Assembly: GCF_018829635.1 (NCBI RefSeq)
Contig: NZ_JAHKKG010000007.1
Location: 583,361-647,360 of the forward strand
DNA length: 64,000 nt
Reading direction: 5' to 3'
DNA from: Paractinoplanes bogorensis
GTDB taxonomy: Bacteria; Actinomycetota; Actinomycetes; Mycobacteriales; Micromonosporaceae
Every line of letters starts with the position of its first letter. Positions within the stretch are counted from its first letter, which is position 1. The translations under genes were made by a program, and so were the position numbers. Below are positions 57,519 through 64,000 of this stretch, piece by piece. The notes beneath the pieces are model-generated. The model did not search any database. It had not been told where the DNA came from and saw only the letters and a list, made by a program, of their open reading frames with translations.

Positions 57519-58100
57519 TCACCTGATCCATGTGTGCCCCGGGTGCACAATTTCCAGCGCTTTGTTCAGCCATTCCCGCTGCCCGTGGGTGAGCCGGGGC
57601 GAAAGCGCGGCGTAGTCCTGCTCGTCCTTCGGCCGCTGATGCTTGGCCTTGAAGAGCAACACCACGTCGGGGCTGAGGTAGGGGATCCCGTCCGGGCTTG
57701 CCAACACCATTTCCCCGTACGGGCGTCGCAGGCTCGCGTCCCGTCGGGAGATCCACGTGTCACCGTCGTGCGGTTCGCGGAACACGTCGAACCGCCACGC
57801 CTCGGCCGCCGGGTCGTACGCCCAGGTCTGGTAGTGCTCGTCCAGCGCGGCCGGGGTCGCGGGCTGCACCACTCCGTCACCGGCGACGTAGAACGCCAGC
57901 TCGGGGAAGCGCCCCGCGATCGGCTCGAACCGCCCGCGCGGCACCCCGATCTCGAGGTCGTCGTGCTCGCGGGTCGTCTCGCCCAGGTGCAGGTCGACCG
58001 CCCAGCCGCCGGCCACGTACCAGGGAACGCCCACGCCGGTCAGCCGTTCGGCGACCGTCCGCGGTTCCCAGGGTTGCCAGGCTTCGATGTCCGGTGTCAT
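57519..58100 (-). CDS. ANT(2'')-like nucleotidyltransferase
   Basis: 193 residues from ATG 58100. 'PWYVAGGWAVDLHLGETTREHDDLEIGV' is the signature of the aminoglycoside-2''-adenylyltransferase-like family (PF10706-type), with the acidic triad partly in 'REHDDLEI'. Close relatives are often uncharacterised, so resistance activity is not implied. It is divergent from a PemK-like gene with only 18 bp between the start codons. Confidence 0.8.
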   Translation of the reverse strand: MTPDIEAWQPWEPRTVAERLTGVGVPWYVAGGWAVDLHLGETTREHDDLEIGVPRGRFEPIAGRFPELAFYVAGDGVVQPATPAALDEHYQTWAYDPAAEAWRFDVFREPHDGDTWISRRDASLRRPYGEMVLASPDGIPYLSPDVVLLFKAKHQRPKDEQDYAALSPRLTHGQREWLNKALEIVHPGHTWIR

Positions 58101-58118
58101 ACCGCCTATTGTTCTGCC
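58101..58118. promoter_or_regulatory. 18-bp divergent start region with overlapping -10 boxes
   Basis: On the plus strand TATTGT (58107-58112) lies 6 nt before GTG 58119. On the minus strand AACAAT (58113-58108) lies 7 nt before ATG 58100. The two -10 hexamers overlap by five bases, so only one polymerase can open this site at a time. Confidence 0.5.
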
Positions 58119-58598
58119 GTGGCCAAGATTCTGAAGTCCCTCCTCAGCCGGGTTCTCCCCTCCAGGCCGGCGCCCACCCCCACGGTTCCCCGGCAGCCGC
58201 GGCCGACCCGGCACGTTCCCACCGGTGACCGTGGCCGCGTGATCGAATACGCGCCCAACCTCGACGGCGACGCCGACCCGGGCGAGGTCGTGTGGACCTG
58301 GGTGCCCTACGAGGAGGACGCCTCCCAGGGCAAGGACCGGCCGGTGCTGGTCGTCGGCCGCGACGGTCCGGACGTCCTGGCGCTCATGCTCTCGTCCCAG
58401 AGCGACCGCGACGGCCAGCGCAACTGGCTGGCGCTCGGCGACGGCGCGTGGGACCGCGAGTCCCGCCCGAGCTGGGTCCGCCTCGACCGGGTGATCGAGG
58501 TCGACGCCGACGGTATCCGCCGCGAGGGCGCCATCCTCGACCGCGGCCGCTTCGACACGATCGCCGCCCGGCTGCGCGACGACTACGGCTGGCGCTGA
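58119..58598 (+). CDS. PemK/MazF-like growth inhibitor family protein
   Basis: 159 residues. A basic Pro-rich N-terminus (about 1-45) is followed by a PemK-like domain: 'GDADPGEVVWTWVPYEEDASQGKDRPVLVVGRDG', 'LALMLSSQSDRD', 'DRVIEVDADGIRREGAILDRGRFDTIAARL' (in short blocks GKDRPVL, DRVI). No antitoxin gene is adjacent, and the divergent neighbour is a nucleotidyltransferase. This branch is widespread in actinobacteria and may not be a toxin. It probably has a leaderless message. Confidence 0.8.
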   Translation: MAKILKSLLSRVLPSRPAPTPTVPRQPRPTRHVPTGDRGRVIEYAPNLDGDADPGEVVWTWVPYEEDASQGKDRPVLVVGRDGPDVLALMLSSQSDRDGQRNWLALGDGAWDRESRPSWVRLDRVIEVDADGIRREGAILDRGRFDTIAARLRDDYGWR

Positions 58599-58655
58599 CC
58601 GGCTGGTTGACCTTGATTGGACAGTGCCCCGCGTCAACCGGATAGCGTTGGGGTC

Positions 58656-59249
58656 ATGGATACGGACGTAATGGTCGGTTTCGGCGGCAAGCAAGCGTGG
58701 CTCGCCGTCCGGGCCGACGGTCGCGACGACCTCGCCGCCGGTGTGATCGCCGCCCTCGGGCTGCGCGATCTCGGCGAGGTGCCGTGGCGTGACGGCATCG
58801 ACCTGGCCCACCTGACCGACGACCGGGTGGCGGTGACCCCGCCGTTGCCCGGCGCCCGCGACCACGTCTGGGTGCTGGCCACCGGCCGTCGCCTGCTCCA
58901 GCCGGGCGTCCCGGTCGACGTCGTCGGTCTCTCGGCCACGCTCGGCACCGAGGTCCAGTTCTTCGCCACCCACCGGGTCACCGAACTGCACCGCTGGCAG
59001 CGCGCGGCCGAGGGTGAGCTGATCCGCGCTTTCGGGTATGTCGGTCAGACCGGTGAGGTCACGTCGTGGCACGGCGAGCCCGACCCGGCCGAACGCGACG
59101 CCGGACTACCCGGCGTCCTGGATGACGAGACCACCGTCCTGGTGGGTGAAAAAGACGTGCTCGCCGTGGCCAACGCCTGGAGCATTGATCCCACCACTCT
59201 GACCGGGCGCCGGGCGCCCGGCCCGCTGCGCATCGGCGCGGCCGACTGA
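58656..59249 (+). CDS. Conserved actinobacterial protein of unknown function
   Basis: 197 residues; no signal peptide or helix. Alternating hydrophobic patterns ('VMVGFGGKQAWLAVRADGRDDLAAGVIAALGL', 'VWVLATGRRLL', 'ATLGTEVQFFATHRVTELHRWQRAAEGELIRAFGYVG') and 'EKDVLAVANAWSIDPTTL' at the end suggest a globular alpha/beta protein. I do not recognise a family. TAGCGT lies 7 nt before ATG 58656. It lies 10 bp before the adenylate kinase gene and is likely co-transcribed with it. Confidence 0.72.
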   Translation: MDTDVMVGFGGKQAWLAVRADGRDDLAAGVIAALGLRDLGEVPWRDGIDLAHLTDDRVAVTPPLPGARDHVWVLATGRRLLQPGVPVDVVGLSATLGTEVQFFATHRVTELHRWQRAAEGELIRAFGYVGQTGEVTSWHGEPDPAERDAGLPGVLDDETTVLVGEKDVLAVANAWSIDPTTLTGRRAPGPLRIGAAD

Positions 59250-59259
59250 GAGGGTCCAC

Positions 59260-59913
59260 ATGCGCAAGTTCGTGATCATGGGAGTGCAAGGCAGCGGCAA
59301 GGGCACCCAGAGCGAACTCCTCTGCACCGACCTCGACCTCGTGCACATCTCCGTCGGCGACATCTTCCGGTGGAACGTGCAGAACCACACGAAACTCGGC
59401 GCCCAGGTCAAACGGACGATGGCGGCCGGCGAACTGGTCGGCGACGACCTGGTCGAGTCGGTCGTGCGGGAACGCCTCGACCACCACGACTGGAACTACG
59501 GCTTCGTCGTCGACGGCTTCCCCCGCAACGGGCGGCAGGCCGAGTTCTTCATGGAGAGCTACGACATCGACGCCGTGATCCACCTCGAGCTGCCCGACCC
59601 CGAGGTGCGCCGCCGCGTGCTCAGCCGGCGCCTGTGCCCGAACTGCGGGATGGACTACAACCTGATCGCCGACCGGCCCCGCGTCGAGGGCCGCTGCGAC
59701 ATCTGCGGCCACGAGCTGATCACCCGCGACGACGACACGCCCGAGGCGCTCGAGGCCCGGCTGCGCGACTACCACGAGAAGACGCGACCGGTGCTCGAGC
59801 TCTTCGGCCGCAAAGAGGTGGTCCACGACATCGACGCCCGGCCCGGGGTCGACCAGGTGCAGCAGTCCATCCGCGACACGCTGGGCCTGCCGCCCTACAA
59901 ACCCGCTTCCTGA
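59260..59913 (+). CDS. adk: Adenylate kinase (zinc-type LID)
   Basis: 217 residues. P-loop 'GVQGSGKGT' at 8-16, NMP-binding 'VDGFPRNGRQ' at 84-93. A LID with four cysteines, C126-P-N-C129 and C146-D-I-C149, means a structural zinc site. It interconverts ATP + AMP and 2 ADP. This gene is not in a ribosomal operon, so it may be a second copy next to PPK2. The last 19 bp overlap the convergent ppk2 gene. Confidence 0.92.
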   Translation: MRKFVIMGVQGSGKGTQSELLCTDLDLVHISVGDIFRWNVQNHTKLGAQVKRTMAAGELVGDDLVESVVRERLDHHDWNYGFVVDGFPRNGRQAEFFMESYDIDAVIHLELPDPEVRRRVLSRRLCPNCGMDYNLIADRPRVEGRCDICGHELITRDDDTPEALEARLRDYHEKTRPVLELFGRKEVVHDIDARPGVDQVQQSIRDTLGLPPYKPAS

Positions 59914-60650
59914 CCGCGCTTCTTCAACTCCGCCTCGATCGCCTCGCACACGGCCTCGACCACGGCGAACCGGGCGTAGTGCTTGTCGTTGCCGGGGATG
60001 ACATGCCAGGGCGCCCACGTCGGGTCGGTCCGCTCGAGCATCTCCTCGATCGCCGCCTCGTACGCGGGCCGCTTGTCCCGGTTACGCCAGTCCTCGTCGG
60101 TCAGCTTCCACTGCCGCAGCGGGTCGTTCGCCCTGTCCTCGAACCGGCGCAGCTGCTCCTCGGGGGAGACGTGGATCCAGAACTTGGCCATGATCATGCC
60201 CTCGTGCACGAGGGTCCGCTCGAACTCGACGATCTCGTTGTAGGCGCGCGACCACTGCTCCTTGGTCGCGAACCCCTCGACGCGTTCGACCAGCACACGG
60301 CCGTACCAGGACCGGTCGAAGACGGCCATGCCACCCCAGCCCGGCAGCTTGGGCCAGAACCGCCAGAGGAAATGGTGCCGCTTCTCGTCGTAGGTCGGCG
60401 CCGCGAACTGCGACACCCGCACGAAACGCGGGTCGAGCGGCGCGACCAGGCGTTTGATGGCCCCGCCCTTGCCGGACGCGTCCCAGCCCTCGAACACGCA
60501 GCACAACGGCGGACCGATCTTCTTCTCACCGATCTGCCCGCCGAGCAGCAGACGCAGCCGCAACAGACGTTGCTGCGCCTCCTCGAGACGGGCCACGGCC
60601 TTCTTCTTCGAGATCTCGATCGGCGGATCACCGCTGCCTAGGCGACTCAT
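59895..60650 (-). CDS. ppk2: Polyphosphate kinase 2 family protein
   Basis: 251 residues. Walker A 'GWDASGKGG' at 55-63, Walker B/lid 'FDRSWYGRVLVERVEGF', and 'RQWKLTDEDWRNRDKRPAYEAA' are the PPK2 hallmarks. It transfers phosphate between polyphosphate and nucleotides (class I, II or III cannot be told by eye). It converges on adk with a 19-bp overlap and diverges from tyrS. The pairing with Adk suggests AMP/ADP recycling from polyphosphate. Confidence 0.92.
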   Translation of the reverse strand: MSRLGSGDPPIEISKKKAVARLEEAQQRLLRLRLLLGGQIGEKKIGPPLCCVFEGWDASGKGGAIKRLVAPLDPRFVRVSQFAAPTYDEKRHHFLWRFWPKLPGWGGMAVFDRSWYGRVLVERVEGFATKEQWSRAYNEIVEFERTLVHEGMIMAKFWIHVSPEEQLRRFEDRANDPLRQWKLTDEDWRNRDKRPAYEAAIEEMLERTDPTWAPWHVIPGNDKHYARFAVVEAVCEAIEAELKKRGQEAGL

Positions 60651-60734
60651 CCGTACAGCATGGTCCGTTGCGGGGATTTCCGCACCGCCGAAACCCGGTG
60701 TCCCGGCTCGGACCGGGTGCGAGACAATTTGCCG

Positions 60735-61991
60735 GTGACTCTCGTAGACGACCTGACATGGCGTGGACTGATCCAGGACTCGACCGACCCGGCCGCCCTG
60801 GCCGCAGCACTCTCCGGCGACCCGATCACGTTCTATGTGGGCTTCGACCCCACCGCCGCGTCGCTGCACTGCGGTCACCTCATGCAGGTCTGCACCGCCC
60901 GCCGGCTCCAGCAGGCCGGGCACCGCCCTCTGCTGCTGGTGGGTGGCGCCACCGGCCAGATCGGTGACCCCCGCGAGTCCAGCGAGCGCAGCCTCAACCC
61001 GCCCGAGGTGGTCAGCGGCTGGGTCGAGCGCATCCGCAACCAGCTGGCGCCCTTCGTCACATACGAGGGAGACAGCGCCGCCACCATGGTCAACAACCTG
61101 GACTGGACCGGCCCGACCTCGGTCATCGAGTTCCTGCGCGACGTCGGCAAGCACTTCCCGGTCAACAAGATGCTGGCCCGCGACGTGGTGCGCAACCGGC
61201 TCGAGAGCGGCATCAGCTTCACCGAGTTCAGCTACCAGCTGCTCCAGTCCAACGACTTCTACCAGCTGCACGTGCGGCACGGCTGCGCGCTGCAGTTCGG
61301 CGGCTCCGACCAGTGGGGCAACATCACCGCGGGCGTCGATTTCGTACGCCGTCGCGGGGCCGGCCCGGTGCACGCCTTCGTCACCCCGCTCGTGCTCAAG
61401 GCCGACGGCACCAAGTTCGGCAAGACCGAGGGCGGCGCCGTCTGGCTCGACCCCGAGATGACTTCCCCGTACGCGTTCTACCAGTTCTGGATCAACGCGG
61501 ACGATCGCGACGTCAACAACTACCTGCGCTACTTCAGCTTCAAGAGCCGCGAGGAACTCGAGGAGCTGGAGAAGGCCACGGCCGACCGCCCCCAGGCGCG
61601 TCTGGCCCAGCGCGCGCTGGCCGAAGAGATCACCGCCCTGGTCCACGGCCCCGCCGAGGCGGCCCAGGCCATCGCGGCCTCGCAGGCCCTGTTCGGCCGT
61701 GGTTCGCTCGACGAGCTGTCATCCGACACCCTGCGGGCAGCCCTGGGCGAGGCCGGCCTTCTTTCCGTACGCGGGGAGATGCCGAACTACGCGACCCTGC
61801 TCAAAGAGACGGGCCTGGTCGCGAGCGCGAACGAGGCACGGCGCACGATCAACGAGGGTGGTGCCTACGTGAACAACGAGCGCATCACCGACGGCGAGGC
61901 CGTGCCCACGGCCGACGCACTGCTGCACGGCCAGTTCCTCGTGCTGCGTCGCGGAAAGCGAACCTTCGCCGGCGTCGAGTACACGGCGTGA
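60735..61991 (+). CDS. tyrS: Tyrosyl-tRNA synthetase
   Basis: 418 residues from GTG 60735; GACAAT is 6 nt upstream, so the message is leaderless and the frame upstream is not translated. HIGH motif H45-C-G-H48, Tyr34 region 'YVGFDPTAASLH', 'QGSNDFYQL'-like 'LLQSNDFYQLH', KMSKS-type 'K227-F-G-K-T231', and a C-terminal S4 domain 'LVASANEARRTINEGGAYVNNERI'. It charges tRNA-Tyr. No T-box is possible, given the short leader. Confidence 0.96.
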   Translation: MTLVDDLTWRGLIQDSTDPAALAAALSGDPITFYVGFDPTAASLHCGHLMQVCTARRLQQAGHRPLLLVGGATGQIGDPRESSERSLNPPEVVSGWVERIRNQLAPFVTYEGDSAATMVNNLDWTGPTSVIEFLRDVGKHFPVNKMLARDVVRNRLESGISFTEFSYQLLQSNDFYQLHVRHGCALQFGGSDQWGNITAGVDFVRRRGAGPVHAFVTPLVLKADGTKFGKTEGGAVWLDPEMTSPYAFYQFWINADDRDVNNYLRYFSFKSREELEELEKATADRPQARLAQRALAEEITALVHGPAEAAQAIAASQALFGRGSLDELSSDTLRAALGEAGLLSVRGEMPNYATLLKETGLVASANEARRTINEGGAYVNNERITDGEAVPTADALLHGQFLVLRRGKRTFAGVEYTA

Positions 61992-61998
61992 GGGCCCG

Positions 61999-62035
61999 AC
62001 CCGTACGCGATCAGCCGCTGATCGCGTACGGGTCG
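61999..62035. terminator. 17-bp perfect hairpin between tyrS and the Fic gene
   Basis: GACCCGTACGCGATCAG-CCG-CTGATCGCGTACGGGTC, perfect stem with a 3-nt loop, 8 nt after the tyrS stop. The right half also contains the end and stop codon of the convergent Fic gene. It probably works in both directions without a U-tract. Confidence 0.82.
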
Positions 62036-63150
62036 CGTCCCGGGCTACGCACCGAAGCGGCAGCGGCGCGGGCGATCTCGGTAGCCGCGCCGTCGAGCAC
62101 GTAGACCCGAGTGGTCGCGTTCCCCCGGGGCGCCAGCAGTCCCGCGCGGGACAACGCCTGGATGTCGCGGATGGCTTGGTCGCGGCTGAGGCCCTCGTCC
62201 TGCTGATAGGTCGTGCGCCGGACTTCACCGACGGCGGCGCCGTAGAGCGCGGCGACTGTGCGTTCCGGGAAACCGTGCTCCTCGGCCAAGCGGGCCAGTT
62301 CTTCCCACAGCCGCACGGTCCAGTCGTAGCGTCGCTTGACCCGCTGGGCCTGGCGATGGTGCGCCGCGAAGACGAACTTGAGCCACGAGTGAGCGTCTCG
62401 TTCCGGATGGAAGGCGCCCTGCTGCACGGCCCGGAGGGCTTCGTAATAGCGGACGGTGTTGGTCTGTTCGCCCAGCCACTCCTCGATCGAGGAGAACTCC
62501 GGAGCCAGCTCCCCATCCCGGGTGAGCACTAGCGTGTGGAGCGCCCGTGCGGTACGCCCGTTGCCGTCCCGCCACGGATGGATGCTCACCACGTTGAGAT
62601 GGGCCATCGCCGCTCGTGCGTAGGCCGGAGCGTCGAGGTCTCCGTCCCGCAGCCAGTCGACCAGTTCGCGCATGAGCCCGGGAACGTGGTCCGGGTCAGG
62701 ACCGGTGTAGGCCGGCTCCAACGGATCCCCGCTGGAAACGTAGATCCCGTCCGCGCGGTAGCGGCCCGGCCACTTCGCCGACTGATATTTCGTGATCATG
62801 AAGTGCAGGGCCGAGAGCAGTGTCTCCGAATACTCGAAGAACTCCATCAGCGGTGCCTGCTGCACGTAGGTCATGGCGTCCCGGTAGCCGATGACGGCCT
62901 GCTGCGTCTCCTCGCCGGCTTCGGCCGACATGGGGGCGTGTTCCACCAGAGCCCGCGCGTCCGCGCTGCTGATGGTGATGTTCTCGATGGTGTTGGACCC
63001 TTGGATCGCCGCCGCGAAGAGGCTGCGCCGCAGTTGCCCCTCCCAGCGCGGCTTCGAGCGCAGTTGGGCGCGCAGCTCGGCACGCATGGAGCCCAGCTCG
63101 TTCAGCACCCGGTGATCCTCGGCCTCGAGCTCCGGCATGGCGTACAACAT
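62011..63150 (-). CDS. Fic-domain AMP transferase with C-terminal winged helix
   Basis: 379 residues from ATG 63150. Inhibitory helix S52-N-T-I-E56-N57 (class II, N-terminal), then the Fic motif H191-P-W-R-D-G-N-G-R-T-A-R202, complete. The C-terminal ~90 residues ('EELARLAEEHGFPERTVAALYGAAVGEVRRTT', 'LSRDQAIRDIQALSRAGLLAPRG') look like a winged HTH. Such proteins AMPylate targets when the inhibitory Glu is relieved, and often regulate their own gene. A perfect inverted repeat lies in its promoter. Confidence 0.92.
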   Translation of the reverse strand: MLYAMPELEAEDHRVLNELGSMRAELRAQLRSKPRWEGQLRRSLFAAAIQGSNTIENITISSADARALVEHAPMSAEAGEETQQAVIGYRDAMTYVQQAPLMEFFEYSETLLSALHFMITKYQSAKWPGRYRADGIYVSSGDPLEPAYTGPDPDHVPGLMRELVDWLRDGDLDAPAYARAAMAHLNVVSIHPWRDGNGRTARALHTLVLTRDGELAPEFSSIEEWLGEQTNTVRYYEALRAVQQGAFHPERDAHSWLKFVFAAHHRQAQRVKRRYDWTVRLWEELARLAEEHGFPERTVAALYGAAVGEVRRTTYQQDEGLSRDQAIRDIQALSRAGLLAPRGNATTRVYVLDGAATEIARAAAASVRSPGRDPYAISG

Positions 63151-63151
63151 G

Positions 63152-63182
63152 CTCTGATGCTACAGGAGAAGTAGCATCAGAG
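63152..63182 (-). promoter_or_regulatory. Fic promoter-operator (12-bp perfect inverted repeat)
   Basis: CTCTGATGCTAC-7-GTAGCATCAGAG. On the minus strand the proximal arm contains the -10 box TAGCAT, 6 nt before ATG 63150. So a protein bound to the repeat would cover the promoter, most simply the Fic protein through its winged helix. Confidence 0.72.
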
Positions 63183-63683
63183 CCTCGGGGAGCATGAGGA
63201 TTGTGTGCCCCATGTAGCGCTCCGTGTCGTCGCCGGGAGCCCTCGCGTCCGCGACCTGGGGTGATGCACACCATGGGGGGTCGATTTGGCGGTTCGGGGA
63301 ACACCGGGTAATGTTTTCCGAGCCGCCAGGGAGACGGGCGAGCGAGCGGAACTCTTCGGAGAGCCGGCGCGGCCGTCCTGGAGGACCCCAGAGAAATGCT
63401 TCAGCAATAGCTGGTGTAAATTTCTGCGGGCTCGAGCAGTTTCGGATCGCATTTCTCGGAAATTTCCGGGATTTGACGGTAAGGAAAAGCCCGGGTAAAG
63501 TTTTGGAAGTGCCCCGGAGCGGTCAGCCGGGTGTGGTTGTTCTTTGAGAACTCAACAGGGTGCTTGATAAGCCAGTGCCAATTAAGTAATACCCCGGCCG
63601 GCTTGCCTATTCTTCGGGATGGGGATGTCGGTGGGAGATTCCTTTGGCAGTTGTTTAACTGCCGGGACGCTTTTCCACAGTTT
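63183..63683 (+). promoter_or_regulatory. rrn upstream region: tandem promoters and antitermination leader
   Basis: No protein gene. Two promoters with 17-bp spacers: TTGGCG (63286-63291)/TAATGT (63309-63314) and TTGACG (63473-63478)/TAAAGT (63496-63501). At 63539-63559 is the actinobacterial leader GTTCTTTGAGAACTCAACAG (boxA-type antitermination signal), followed by processing sequences to about 63683. The region between the promoters, 63315-63472, is A/T-rich in parts and may hold more start sites. Confidence 0.82.
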
Positions 63684-64000
63684 TTGTTGGAGAGTTTGAT
63701 CCTGGCTCAGGACGAACGCTGGCGGCGTGCTTAACACATGCAAGTCGAGCGGAAAGGCCCTTCGGGGTACTCGAGCGGCGAACGGGTGAGTAACACGTGA
63801 GTAACCTGCCCTGGACTTTGGGATAACCCTCGGAAACGGGGGCTAATACCGAATACGACACAGCTTCGCATGAGGTCTGTGTGGAAAGTTTTTCGGTCTG
63901 GGATGGGCTCGCGGCCTATCAGCTTGTTGGTGGGGTGATGGCCTACCAAGGCGACGACGGGTAGCCGGCCTGAGAGGGCGACCGGCCACACTGGGACTGA
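63684..64000 (+). rRNA. 16S ribosomal RNA, 5' part (truncated by the window)
   Basis: The universal 27F primer site begins at 63691, so the mature 5' end is near 63684. The sequence continues through the V1 loop (CCTTCGGG), 'GGCGAACGGGTGAGTAACACGTG', the V2 region and 'GGGTAGCCGGCCTGAGAGGG' up to the edge. The pattern is actinobacterial, with Micromonosporaceae-like V1/V2. The rest of the operon lies outside. Confidence 0.97.

Noticed and set aside
60651..60734. T-box leader for tyrS
   Set aside because: The spacer is too short and the -10 box is 6 nt from the GTG start, so there is almost no leader.
63655..63991. Minus-strand open frames inside the 16S region
   Set aside because: They lie antisense to rRNA and its leader.

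Overview
The window is high-GC actinobacterial DNA. The first ~317 bases of a 16S rRNA gene at the right edge look like Micromonosporaceae (Actinoplanes-like). This is a judgement by eye, not an alignment. GTG starts, 4-base start/stop overlaps, and many starts lying 6-7 nt behind a TANNNT-type -10 box (leaderless style) fit such a host. Long open frames antisense to real genes are common and were discarded.

Layout. (1) 1-12648, minus strand: a tightly coupled ten-gene exopolysaccharide operon, cut by the left edge. It holds a NodB-type deacetylase, a DegT/DnrJ/EryC1 aminotransferase, a GT4 glycosyltransferase, a Wzz/BY-kinase-like co-polymerase with a long repeat tail, a Wzx-type flippase, an O-antigen-ligase-type membrane protein, a lipoprotein, and two FemAB/GNAT-like acyltransferases flanking an aryl-CoA-hydroxylase-like flavoprotein. 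A third FemAB-like gene diverges from it. (2) 13897-15735: a compact XRE / ImmA-IrrE peptidase / PIN-like operon whose last gene carries a frameshift. (3) 15898-28044: a maltodextrin locus with a LacI-family regulator divergent from malEFG, a cytoplasmic GH13 enzyme and a 1783-residue secreted amylase-pullulanase fusion. (4) 28041-34237: a GGDEF-EAL protein, a TSUP permease, a PhoD-like phosphatase and a phytase-like esterase. (5) 34340-45814: regulators with visible operators (TetR, MerR, PadR), two MFS exporters, a reductase, a hybrid sensor protein, and a Tet/OtrA-type ribosomal-protection GTPase behind a likely translational attenuator. (6) 46084-54642: a GNAT protein, an orphan PD-(D/E)XK-like protein, and a PucR-controlled polyamine-type ABC operon that starts with an aldehyde dehydrogenase lacking catalytic residues. 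(7) 54685-63182: small genes, including an alkyladenine glycosylase, a four-HTH-repeat protein, a CAP-domain protein, an ANT-like nucleotidyltransferase divergent from a PemK-like gene, adenylate kinase, PPK2, tyrosyl-tRNA synthetase and a Fic protein. (8) 63183-64000: rrn promoter region, antitermination leader and the 5' part of 16S rRNA.

The strongest leads are: the exopolysaccharide operon with its unusual acyl-modification genes and a BY-kinase domain missing the P-loop lysine; the leader peptide and stem-loop that can hide the start of the Tet-like gene; the aldehyde dehydrogenase that has lost Cys and Asn; the four-HTH protein beside a 15-bp direct repeat; and a short motif, CGTACGGG(G)AA, repeated many times in all three reading frames. 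No insertion sequence, CRISPR array, tRNA gene or replication origin was seen.
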